DNA from: Reticulitermes speratus
Lineage: Eukaryota > Arthropoda > Insecta > Blattodea > Rhinotermitidae
Direction of reading: 5' to 3'
Assembly: GCA_021186555.1 (NCBI GenBank)
Contig: JAJKFL010000003.1
Span: 44,613,908-44,677,907 of the forward strand
Length of the DNA: 64,000 bases
Positions 11,501-20,016 of this stretch are shown piece by piece. A program made the translations under genes and the position numbers. Position 1 is the stretch's first letter, and every line of letters begins with the position of its first letter. The notes below the pieces were generated by a model. It did no database searches and was not told the origin of the DNA. It worked only from the letters and a program-made list of their open reading frames with translations.

Positions 11501-13867
11501 AATACCATAACAAAACAACAGCAGCATTAGGCCTTACCTACTGCATGTACGACATCAAAAGAAAATTGTGTCAGATAGTACCACAAAAGGAAAACTTCAA
11601 TTTCTCATTATGTTACCAGGTTCGTTATGTTAGTTTACATAGTCATGTTACAACATGGAAGAAAAAGTCAATGTTGGTTAGACAATATCAGAGAAGGACA
11701 ATTTTCAGTTATGTCACATTTATTACTGTTCAAAATAACCTCTACTGCTTTGTATGCACAATTCTGCGTGTCTCAAAAGAAAGTTTGATGCCTGTCTGAT
11801 ATTTCATCATTTCCCCCTTACACAGTCAATGGATTCCATGATTCGCTGCAATAGTTCTCTTGTCTGCAATTTTAGCCAGCAGACCACATACTTCATGTGT
11901 CCCCACAACAAGCAGTCTACAGGGAGGAGATCTGGTAACCTCATAACTAAGTAAACTAACATAACTAACTTGGTAACAGCTAAAAATTGATGTCTTTCTT
12001 TTGTGGTATTATCTGACACATCATTTCTTTTGATGTACATACAGCAGGGTAAGACTTAATTTGTACCTTTGTTTTGTTGTTATCAGACCATGTTGTCCAG
12101 AAGGTTAAGAATTAATGACTATCTCTCTTTTAACGTGTTATCTGACATAAGTTTATTTTTATGTATACAGTATGATAAAACATGTGCATTTTGCCATTTT
12201 TGGTTAGTCATGCATGTACATTAAAATGCTTTTAGTCATGTAACAGTTGATAATCGGTCATATGTTGATACAGCATTTTTTACTCAAAATGACTTATGAA
12301 ATAACATTCTGCACTTTGGGACACCTTATGCAGAACACACTGTATATCATATTTGTGTCTGACACCCACCCCAAACAACTTTTGAATCATTGAGAGAATT
12401 TCATGAACTTGGTAGAAACACTGGGCCACTAGATACCGGTACACTTCTGCATGATTCAATACCTTATCATAAATACTAAGATCATGACTGTGTGAACTTA
12501 CGAGGTACCACTATGAAGCTTTGCAACGCTCTTCCAAAGGCAATTAAGGATGTCTCCAGCAAACCAAATAAGTTCAAAATTGCTTTAAAGCACTTTCTCC
12601 TCGAACGCTCATTTTATACTTTGAATTAATTTTTTTATGAATATTAGTGGTTTGTTTCATTTTAATATGTCATCACTCTTATGTACGTAGCATATTTTAT
12701 ACACTGAAACTGTTTGTGTATAGTATACTAGTGTTTTAAATTGTAGTGTTCGTTATACTGGAAAGGGTATTCCTTGGATTGTTGATGATTGACTTGATTA
12801 TGTTTATAATTATGACTGCTTGTGATTGTATATATTTATTTATTGTATGATTTGTGCTGCATGTTATGGTAGTTGTATGACGTGTTCTATATCCTGTGGT
12901 TGTTGACCTGTATTGGATCAGACGGAATATAATAAAAACTAAACTAAACTAAACTAAACTAAACAGATCCATATTTTGCAAGATTTGTGATTCTTACAGC
13001 AGAGTTGCTTAAGATTAAAGCCTTCTTGAATGGCATGCCGTGTTGTGAACATTTCTCAATGTTTTGAAGGATCAGTGTGCCTTCAAAATGTCGGGAAACA
13101 TTCACCCAATGACACAGTTTCACATCCCAGAAGTGTGGAACCTTTAGAACTGTATCTGCAGCAACTGCATCAATATAACTGCAGTCAGGCTAAAAAGTAT
13201 GTCATACTACTGCCAACATTATAAATGTCATTACGTCTCCACATAAAGTGCCCAATATTGTTGTACGATTTAACCAAATTTGGAGTTTCTTGACAGATTT
13301 TTGTAAAAGCCCCCAATATCAAATTTCATGAAAATCCATCTAGTGGAGCCACACTGATACATGAAGACAGACAGACAAGCATGATGAAGCTAATAGGCAC
13401 TTTTCGCCATTTATTAAACATGCCTAAAAGCTACTACTGTGAATGCAACATTAAGCCTTTACTTATTTAACACATCAGAACATAGTATAATGAAATGTCC
13501 CCTGCTGCTTGTTACATACTACAGTGCAGGGTACAAAAGACAACCACATCAACTGGTGCGACAGCATCAGAATACTGTACCTTTCTGAAAATCCACTAAT
13601 ATGCAGAATTTTCATTTGCTTTATAATTGTTGTTTTCCCAGATTCCCCAGCTCCTGTAAACGAAGAATAACATTAACAGAAAAAAGTCAATTTATTGTTA
13701 TTATTAATCCTAATGCATAAACATAGTTGACAGTTTGCCATACCCAGCAGTAGCAGCTTGATTGCCTTCTTGTAATCCTTGTTCCAAGTCTTGAGTTTCT
13801 CTTCCAGTTGCCGGCTTACAATCTTCTGATCTCGTATCACTGGATCTTTTGAGTCAAAACAACCCAT
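2565..13867 (-). CDS. Galphaf: G-protein alpha subunit, Gs family, G-alpha-f-like (10 exons, 398 aa)
   Basis: GTP-binding alpha subunit of a heterotrimeric G protein, expected at the inner plasma membrane. Coding exons, 5' to 3' on minus: 13867-13744, 13653-13581, 10806-10632, 8893-8796, 7605-7551, 7193-7047, 4885-4755, 4119-3992, 3482-3424, 2771-2565. All splice phases agree and the sum is 1197 nt. Visible motifs: MGC start (Cys3 lipid site), P-loop GAGESGKT (42-49), switch I Arg181 and Thr184, G3 DVGGQR with catalytic Gln215, NKQD (280-283), TVAT (368-371). The helical domain (SALNPPIVL) is closest to Gs-alpha. Oddities: the C-terminus ends ILSDVGLQ instead of the Gs QYELL; there are extra residues before the FDVGGQR strand and about 17 extra residues before the TVAT strand. 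The length matches my recollection of Drosophila G-alpha-f (about 399 aa). Family certain; subtype inferred. An intact mariner lies in the intron between 4885 and 7047. Confidence 0.9.
5356..5387 (+). repeat. Mariner left inverted terminal repeat
   Basis: Left ITR, starting CACAGTCCGAC directly after the TA at 5354-5355. It matches the inverted right end at 6636-6667 almost perfectly over about 30 bp, to around GAGACTGA. It would be the transposase binding site. Confidence 0.9.
5526..6590 (+). CDS. Mariner transposase, intact, DD34D
   Basis: A 354-aa DDE/D transposase that would cut and paste the surrounding element in the nucleus. The N-terminal half carries paired helix-turn-helix DNA-binding domains (about 1-115) joined by an ARPGRP linker (65-70). 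The catalytic triad is Asp163 (EDETW), Asp258 (HDNAPVH) and Asp293 (YSPDLSPCD). Exactly 34 residues lie between the second and third Asp, the mariner signature. No stop or frameshift is visible, and the length matches active mariners (about 345-355 aa). The start used is the first ATG of the frame, about 170 bp inside the left ITR. Its own promoter would lie in that leader. Confidence 0.95.
   Translation: MRGRGHSSSKEQRANIKFCVKLGKTAAETVKLMRQVYGDNSLPRAQIFRWYARFKSGVETIEDEARPGRPFSVRNEGLIVKVRERIQEERCVTVRMMADEFGVNREMIRQILVEDLGKRKVASRFVPHSLNDDQRHERVQYAKDIIKTAHRNKTFLNSIVAEDETWCFRYDPTTKRQSAEWKSPASPKGKKVRFQKSKVKTMLVCFYDSKGIIHHEFVPQGQTVTGSFYLSVLERLWKRIRRVRPEYSAPGSWFLLHDNAPVHRAVAVQEFLAQKQVCVLNHPPYSPDLSPCDHFLFPKLKLPLKGRLFEDVQDIQGAVTSSLRAIPQEDVQRSFQSLLDRATRCIDAEGMYFE
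6636..6667 (-). repeat. Mariner right inverted terminal repeat
   Basis: Right ITR, ending GTCGGACTGTG immediately before the TA at 6668-6669. It is the inverted complement of the left end. Confidence 0.9.
7368..7515. repeat. Hairpin (foldback) element, short copy
   Basis: Imperfect inverted repeat in a G-alpha-f intron. The left arm (TGAAGTCTTCTGAGATGTTA through TTTTGAAG) is the reverse complement of the right arm (CTCCAAAACATTGGTAACC through GTGAATCTTCA), around a loop of about 12 bases near 7432. It belongs to the same broad class as the hairpins at 13030, 40575 and 63605. No coding content. Confidence 0.65.
8385..8610 (-). repeat. tRNA-derived SINE copy, diverged
   Basis: It shares the family blocks 'GCACTAGATGGAGGTGAGTGG', an ACTTTAC block, 'ACCCATTGAACAGGAGGCT', 'GGTGGGCCCCAGA' and a 'TGCCAGGAAT' box near the B-box region with the intact copy at 20385-20674. 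It lies in a G-alpha-f intron, minus orientation, with many substitutions. Confidence 0.75.
9650..9765 (-). repeat. tRNA-derived SINE, 3' part only
   Basis: The AGGTAAAGGTAAAAAGTCTC tail followed by 'GAGGTATAGCTCTA' matches the 3' (tail) half of the SINE at 20385-20674. The tRNA-like head is missing or unrecognisable. Confidence 0.6.
10935..11197. repeat. Hairpin (foldback) element with CCGAAACATGTTGG motif
   Basis: Inverted repeat. The left arm begins ACATTTCTTAAACCAACAAA and the right arm ends with its complement at about 11197. Arms of about 80-100 bp include a shared ATTATACAATATAATTTTTT stretch and flank an unpaired centre. The right arm carries CCGAAACATGTTGG, also seen in the hairpins at 16376 and 52709. 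It sits in the G-alpha-f intron between 10806 and 13581. Confidence 0.8.
11236..12346 (-). mobile_element. Decayed Tc/mariner-like element with long inverted ends
   Basis: The outer ends (TATACAGAATATTCTGCATA on the left, its near-complement at 12320-12346) continue as inverted repeats of about 150-190 bp, diverged, including AACTGTTATGTCACTA-like and AAAATGGCAAAATACATG-like blocks. Inside, minus 12040-11807 encodes a piece reading [19 protein letters not shown] and then [12 protein letters not shown], which resembles the (S)PDLxPxDxxLWG end of DDE transposases of Tc/mariner-like elements. Most of the transposase is gone. It lies directly beside the hairpin at 10935-11197, in a G-alpha-f intron. 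Confidence 0.6.
12430..12960 (+). mobile_element. 3' end of a jockey/CR1-like LINE with (TAAAC)n tail
   Basis: The plus strand reads [15 protein letters not shown], then [19 protein letters not shown] before a stop near 12630. This matches the C-terminal tail of the RT open frame at 45408-46442 (IFNSLPCNIKNL, then FKAALRRYL..HSFY). A 3' UTR of about 300 bp and a (TAAAC)n tail (about 12937-12964) follow. The element is 5'-truncated, as expected for target-primed retrotransposition, and is inserted in a G-alpha-f intron. Confidence 0.75.
12937..12964. repeat. (TAAAC)n simple repeat, LINE tail
   Basis: About five copies of TAAAC at the 3' end of the LINE fragment just upstream. This is a typical 3' tail of such elements. 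Confidence 0.85.
13030..13135. repeat. Hairpin (foldback) element, short copy
   Basis: The arms GTGAACATTTCTCAATGTTTTG (left) and CTTCAAAATGTCGGGAAACA (right) are near-complementary around the loop GATCAGTGTG. The same layout occurs at 7368-7515 and 63605-63832. Confidence 0.55.
13744..13867 (-). CDS. Galphaf: G-alpha-f exon 1: start codon and N-terminal helix
   Basis: The ATG at 13867 opens MGCFDSKDP, followed by a charged helix ([20 protein letters not shown]) of the kind that binds G-beta-gamma. The exon ends LLLL plus one base, and the next exon (13653-13581) supplies the rest of the P-loop glycine. The conserved MGC start makes this the initiation codon. Cys3 is the expected palmitoylation site, and there is no N-myristoylation Gly context beyond Gly2. 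Confidence 0.88.
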
Positions 13868-14489
13868 AGCTGCAAGATTTTCCTTCTAAGCAACTGCCAC
13901 GAACATATGTAATATAGACCAAAAAACGTTAAGTGCTACTTTCAAACTTTTATATCTCTTAAATAGTACACTGTGTTGCATGACAACCTTATTAAAGTCA
14001 CGCCTCAAGAAAGCCAACTGAATCCGAATCATGGATTAGTTGTTTTGTATTCCAGTGACTACAGGGTTAGGTCCACTATTCCAATACTGATTACTGGGAC
14101 ACAGTGCATCACAGGTGTACATGAGTACATTTACAAATAAAACATTCAACATTTCACCAGCACTACAGGTATAATTATGACAAAGCTTCAGTTCTGACTT
14201 CTGTTTGCCATCACAGAGGTAGAGTGAACACTACTGCCACTTTTATTGTATGTATTTACATTTTCCAGTATCTCTTGAAAGGGCACGTGCCAGGGGTTAC
14301 CCCATAACTGCTATGTCTTGTTTATCCTGGGACAGTGGCCAATGTACTAGGATATCCCACTGTGTCTGTAACTTACAGCATTTTTAAATGCCTACCACAC
14401 AAAATAAGCTAAAAAATACTCAGTGAACAAAAGGTTACACAGCCATTTTGGATATCAGTAAATATTATTATGGTAATAAAATAAAGGAA

Positions 14490-14790
14490 GATGAGAAGGG
14501 TGATGAATGTACATACGGGAGATGATACATACAAACTTTTGCCAGAAAATCAGAAATCACTTCAAAGACCTAGCCATTAATAAACTGAATTTTGAAGGAA
14601 TAGGATGAGAAGGTGTGAACTAGATTCATGTAGCTCAGGATAGGGATCATTGGTGGGCTTCTGTGAACATCATAATGAACCTTCAGGTTCCATAAAATGT
14701 ACAGCATTTCATTACTAGATAAAAAACTCTTAGCTTCTCAACAGTGATTTTCCTCCATAGGAATAAGTCATCTGTTCAAGTATTTCTTGA
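14490..14790 (+). mobile_element. LINE 3'-end fragment ('GHVARMG' family)
   Basis: The plus strand translates with breaks as GVNWIHVAQDRDHWWASVN, then MNLQVP, followed by a GGTTCCATAAAATGT block. This equals the C-terminal tail and 3' UTR start of the LINE family seen inverted at 56655-57230. It is heavily decayed, with no intact frame. Confidence 0.7.
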
Positions 14791-15919
14791 AATTTTTAAA
14801 GCCTCTATCTACAGGACAGAATATAGCATTAATCCACCATTAATATGGGGAAAACAAGTTCCTCCAGAGAAAGTTATGGTACCTGCATGCATCTTTTTTT
14901 CTTGAATATTTCTGAAACCTTAAACAGTGTATTTGGGTCCATATAATGGGGGAAACGCTGTGATCACTTATTGACTAGCTTACAGAGCACCTGATGACAC
15001 ATCACTCTCTTTCTCATGCACGCTAATCATCCTACCACTGAGTTTGTAATACTAATATGCATGTCATGTTGCAAACCTACAGAATTAAAACACATTCTAT
15101 TACCTGCAGTTTTCATACAACACTAGTGATTACTACAATTTGGGTTCAGCGTTGAATACATCTGTTTAGATTCTGAACGCACAACACATCAGTACTCAAG
15201 TAAATCTGATAAACTTTTAAGTTACAACCATGAACCTGCACAGACATATAAAAAACAAATAATACATTAGCACTACTTGATAACGTTATGTGATCCCTCC
15301 CACTGATTCCATCCCCACTCCATGTGCAAACATCTTACCCAAGTTCAATTCCTAAAGCACACTAACAAGCACCTTATGTTCACCAACAAAGAAACACAAG
15401 TTCTAGCAAAGAAGTACAATACATGACATGTCTTATCTCTCAGGTACATTGGTTTTGCTACATAAGATAGACATATTAACAAGTGGAGATAAGACAAGCT
15501 GTCAAGATTACCTAATTCTTACACAGAATAAGTGGTTCAATGCAGTGGACCATGTGCAACTTACAAGGCCTATATGATGGAATTCAAACCCAAATCAAAC
15601 AAAAACCTCCATTTAAATGAATAATAATAGATTTGTGAGATTTCAGGTTCTCACAGCAGTCACTACAAAGACTGCTGTCTTCTGGCATGTGACAGGCATC
15701 CATATACTGAACTACATAAAGTCATATCTCAGAAGACAGCAACATTAAAAGCGTACTTTTTAGGAAATATTTGTAGCTGAGTACTAATGAATCAGAAGCA
15801 AAATCACACAGAAAATAAACTGAGAAAATAGAAGGCACAGTTCTGAACAATGAAATTAAATGTTTTATTCAGGGTAGAAAGAACAGCACACAGATGATGA
15901 AAATGATTACTTCATTAGA

Positions 15920-16210
15920 CAGAAAAGAAAAAAATACAGGGTTTTGGTGGGGAAACCCAAACAAACAGATCACTTGGAATACCCAGGCATAGATGAGAGA
16001 ATGTTAAAATGGATCATAATGAAACCTGTTGGGATGGCATGTACTGGATTTGTCTGGTTCAGAATAAGGACAAATGGTGGGCTCTTGTGAGAACAGTAAA
16101 TAACATTTCAGTTCCAGAAAATGCAGGGAATTTGACTAGCTGAGAAACTACTAGCTTCTCAAAAATAATTCTGCTCTATGATATTAAATAGTTCATTCAA
16201 TTCCAATAAC
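15920..16210 (+). mobile_element. LINE 3'-end fragment ('GHVARMG' family)
   Basis: Frames read VLVGKPKQTDHLEYPGIDER, then DGMYWICLVQNKDKWWALV, then VPENAGNL, matching the usual tail VLVGKPEGKRPLGRPRRRW / DWIDLAQDRDQWRALV / VPQNAG of this family. Stops and frameshifts are present. It ends near CTACTAGCTTCTC, as the other copies do. Confidence 0.75.
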
Positions 16211-16375
16211 GTAGACTTTTATATATTGGACAACCACAAACCAAACAAAAACTGCTGAACAAAGTCGGATGTAAACTTTCAATATTAAGATGCCATAAAC
16301 ATATTTTCAGTAGTTTCAGAGAAGAAGCATGTATTTCTTCCATGCACTATGTGCAAAGAATGCACAATAATAAGA

Positions 16376-16786
16376 AAGTAAACCAAAAATATAAACTGTA
16401 TTAACCTTGATTTCAGGCTTCCGCCGCGATGTTGATGTAATCTGTGGTCTTTTGGGTGATTACATAAACTGTATTATTTCATTTTTTATTTTTGATCTAA
16501 CATGCTTTGGTCTATTCAACTATCAGCAGGGATCAATTCAATATGTCATGAAGGTTACAAGATCATTATATAGTAACTGTTAAAATCCAAATACAAAATA
16601 ATAATAGTACATAAAATATTAATATTTTACATTTGGATTTCAACAATTACTACGGAAAGGTTTTGTAATCTTGAAGACATAGTGCATTGATCCCTGATGA
16701 TGGCAGAAGAGACCGAAACATGTTGGATCATAAGTAAAAAATGAAATAATACAGTTTATATTGTTGGTTTATTTCTTGTTGTACTT
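16376..16786. repeat. Hairpin (foldback) element with CCGAAACATGTTGG motif, carrying a 60-bp insertion
   Basis: The inner arms (left ATAAACTGTATTATTTCATT through TCAGCAGGGATCAAT; right ATTGATCCCTGATGATGG through AATAATACAGTTTAT) are inverted complements over roughly 150 bp around an AT-rich loop near 16600. CCGAAACATGTTGG lies in the right arm at about 16713. The left arm is interrupted at 16404-16463 by a short insertion flanked by a 13-bp repeat. Confidence 0.8.
16404..16463. mobile_element. 60-bp insertion flanked by 13-bp direct duplication
   Basis: ATAAACTGTATTA occurs at 16391-16403 and again at 16464-16476, while the opposite arm of the hairpin has it only once. The intervening 60 bp (including CTTCCGCCGCGATGTTGATG) is therefore an insertion with a 13-bp target duplication. 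That length suits LINE-mediated integration of a truncated short element. Confidence 0.7.
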
Positions 16787-17214
16787 AAATACTTAAAAAT
16801 GTGTCATAAAATGCACAGTAATGCTGCACGTACCACACAGAATGGTGACAATCTGAGGAAGTAGCTTCACAGATCAATGGCATTACAACAGAAACTGCAA
16901 CAGTATCGCATGCAAGTGTAAGGTCTGAGTACTGTACTGAAAGATTACAGCATTATGTTCACTCCTATACTATAAATTGTCATGACAGTAAATCCTATTA
17001 GAATTCCAACCAAACCACAGCACTCTTTAATCTAAAAATATTACCTACACATGAAAAAATTCTCTTATCTTTACTTTCAATTATCAATTGCTATTTTCAA
17101 AATCAAGTAAGTTTCCTGCTGATTAGATAAGCTGTTATTAAACACTATATTAATGAACAGTATCACATTTGAAAATTATAATCAATTAATTAATTAGCAC
17201 CACGCCATGAAAAT

Positions 17215-17420
17215 GTATGGGCAAGCACAGATATAGCTCTACATATTCTTAACTTCTTCACTGGTAGATCTCAGTGGTTAGCTTCAAGCTCTGGCCGCTT
17301 TACCCCTGGAAACAAGCACCCAATACATGTCAGATAGAAAACTGGATTGGCCCTACAGCTGGTCCAGATTTGGTGGCAAAGAGAAAAATTCTTGCTCCTG
17401 CCAGGAAGCTAACTCCAGTC
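17215..17420 (-). repeat. tRNA-derived SINE copy, diverged
   Basis: Shares ATATAGCTCTAC, CACTGGTAGATCTCAGTGGTTA, 'TCTGGCCGCTTTACCCC' and 'TGCCAGGAAGCTAACTCCAG' blocks with the intact copy at 20385-20674. Old and degenerate. Confidence 0.7.
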
Positions 17421-19968
17421 ATCTATCCACTTACTGTACTGACTAAGCTAACCCACAATTAAAATAAATAGTATGTTATAAATAACAGCAGTTCACTGAA
17501 ACAGCTGCTGGATTATGGTAGGTACTTGGGATGTGCGCATCAGTTATAGGAATCAGAACTGATACGTTGAGATTTTCACGACTTTAAAAAACATGCAGAA
17601 ATACTGTGATTTTGTAACAGACTGTCATATTGTAACATCATAATGTCTTTTTCTTTTATTTTTTCTTTCCTTTCCTTTTTCTCTCAATTTTACATTTAGA
17701 CTGTATTGTTCTCTAGAACACAGGTCAGCTTGGTATTTTTAACAACACACAAAAGCAAAACTGTAAAATCTATATTTATTAGATAGTAGGATAAAGTTAG
17801 GCCCCAAAAGACAATGATGCAGTTCAAAGCTACAGTATGAAACACTGGGGGGTTTCATCATGAAGTAAAAATGATTGTGTGCACATACAAAATTTAGGAA
17901 AACACAGGATAAATGACAGGCAGAATTTCAAACTTAATGCTGCCATCTAACATTGAAAAGTAAGTATCTTAAATATGTTTAAGGGAAATTATACGTCGCA
18001 TTTAACTTTTATGAGATGGATATAAAGGCAAATTGTATCTCTTGACAGCCTGAGTTTTTCTGGCTTAGTGTGGACATTTAATTTGCTATCAAGTAAACAT
18101 ACAGAAACCAGCATATAGCATGGTAGGTCATTTGCCAGTACATTTTACAGACAAGAATACTGTCTCATGGAATGATAACAGTTAAATAATAATTTCATGT
18201 TAAGAACATTCTTCCACACAATGTACTCCAGTAAAAGAAAATTCTTGGTCAGTAAGGATGATATTTTGTACAGCAACAGGCAACCAGACAACATAGCCCT
18301 TTGGGTAAAGTGTCAGACAAAAGGCAGAAAGAACATGCAAAGAAATTCCGGAGCTCAGGGAAGACAGAAACAGATGTTGTGGCTAGGTTCTGAGAGGACC
18401 CATACAAAGTGGAAATTTTGTAGAAGAACAGGAAATAAAACATGCACAGTGAGAACTAGTAAAAAAGATTTGTATTTGCAGAAATATGGATCATGAGGTC
18501 TGTACAATATACCATTCTGGACCATAAACAAAATTAAGGAAATATAAAAGAATTGAAAATCCCACAAGTAACCGTATTTTCAAAATAATGAGGAAACTCT
18601 GACCACATTCCAATGAACATCTTAAAATATCAACTGAAAGGAAAAAAAAAAGTGAATGATATTGTTTTGTTGCATCCATAACAGGTCTTGGAAGGCCTAG
18701 TACACTTACTTTACTTTATCATGTCCAGATTCGCCTTGTTTATCATCTTTTACTGTCCAGTGTTGGAAGGATTAGCCGTCTATTAATATACCTTTCCAGG
18801 GGACGCCGTCAATGGTACAGTACAGAAAAGGGTGATCATGACACTAGTCAATTATTATCTTCACAGATAATACAGTAAGTCAGTCTCTTCTGGGTCCACT
18901 TCTTCTTAAACTTGATTTATAAATCCACTTAAGTTGAGGGCTGTTATTCCATCATCTACCCTCTCTTCTATAGTTAAAATTAAATATTTATCATTACTGC
19001 TGAATATCAACATTCTTATCTAGGAGAACACTGTGGGCTGCTGCTTTCAGCAATCACTGCTGTCAAGTGCATATGATTTCACACATAGGCAAGTGCTCTC
19101 TGCTTTCTGGTCCTATCTTATTTACATACCATATCACAAATCATGTGTGTCTACTTCCAATTATTTTACTTGAGAGTTCTGGCAACTGAATAGTCTATTC
19201 TCTCTCACACCCTCAATCTGTGGTGTACAAAGCAGAAAAAATTTTGAATTTAATGGAGGTAAAAAATTTTAACTGTGGTCTCCTAGGTTATAACATTGTG
19301 TCTTTGTATGATTGCTAACATTTCAGAGGAACCTGCTGCCTCCATTTTTAGGGTAGAAACATATCAAGCTGCTATGTGGATAGGTCATACAGGTAGAGGG
19401 GAGACAGTGGGTCACAAAACAGCATCCTGAATCACAAAATAAAAGGCATGGCATTTAGAAGGTAAAATCCAACTATAAGCTCATGGTCAACACCACAGTA
19501 CACAAACTGAATGATGTATCACAATCAATTTTATTTGTCAGTTATGAAACTAACCAGTGGTATCACAAATTGTGTGAAGAAAGTAAAACACCATCAATAT
19601 TCCTCACCAAATAAAACTATTTTTATAACATTTCCCATCCACATAATATATCTTCCACTGTACATTTCATTTGATGAGGAAGCAAGTTGCAGACTTAACA
19701 AGACAAATTTTACATTGTTTCACAAACATATTCTATATAATTTTATTATTTGAATATTTTTACTTTTACAAAGCTGACAATGGAACTTGAACTTCTCATG
19801 CTAATGTGCAGCATTATCAGACCCCTGCAGAACTGTCTTACCACTTCCAACATTCATCACACTGCTGAATTGTGAACAGTAATAATACATGTGATACAAA
19901 ACATTACAGGTGTCCAAAAATTCAAGCACGAATCCAAAGTGTTGGCAGTCATGGTTTAGTGACAAGTA

Positions 19969-20016
19969 TCACTTCAGAAGTGACCATTTCAGCTGCTCTT
20001 TTGCAGACTGCAACAC
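19969..20016 (-). CDS. COPZ: COPZ last coding exon, 15 codons plus stop
   Basis: The acceptor TTTTCAG precedes [15 protein letters not shown] and a TGA. This is the conserved C-terminal helix of zeta-COP. It lies 5.2 kb from the preceding exon, so automated gene prediction could miss it. Confidence 0.93.
   Translation of the reverse strand: MLQSAKEQLKWSLLK

Larger units (their letters stand above)
13868..19968. other. Intergenic region between G-alpha-f (5' end) and COPZ (3' end)
   Basis: No conserved protein exon was found in these 6.1 kb. Recognisable contents are two LINE 3' ends (14490-14790, 15920-16210), a hairpin element (16376-16786), a SINE (17215-17420) and a partial hairpin-family arm around 15640-15735. 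The G-alpha-f promoter and 5' UTR should lie just above 13867, and the COPZ 3' UTR below 19969. TTTATT motifs (minus AATAAA) near 19528 and 19742 are candidate COPZ poly(A) signals. The open frames at 18197-18679 look like noise. Confidence 0.6.

Noticed and set aside
18197..18679. Cluster of 60-99 aa frames on both strands
   Set aside because: No conserved motifs; expected by chance in AT-rich intergenic DNA.
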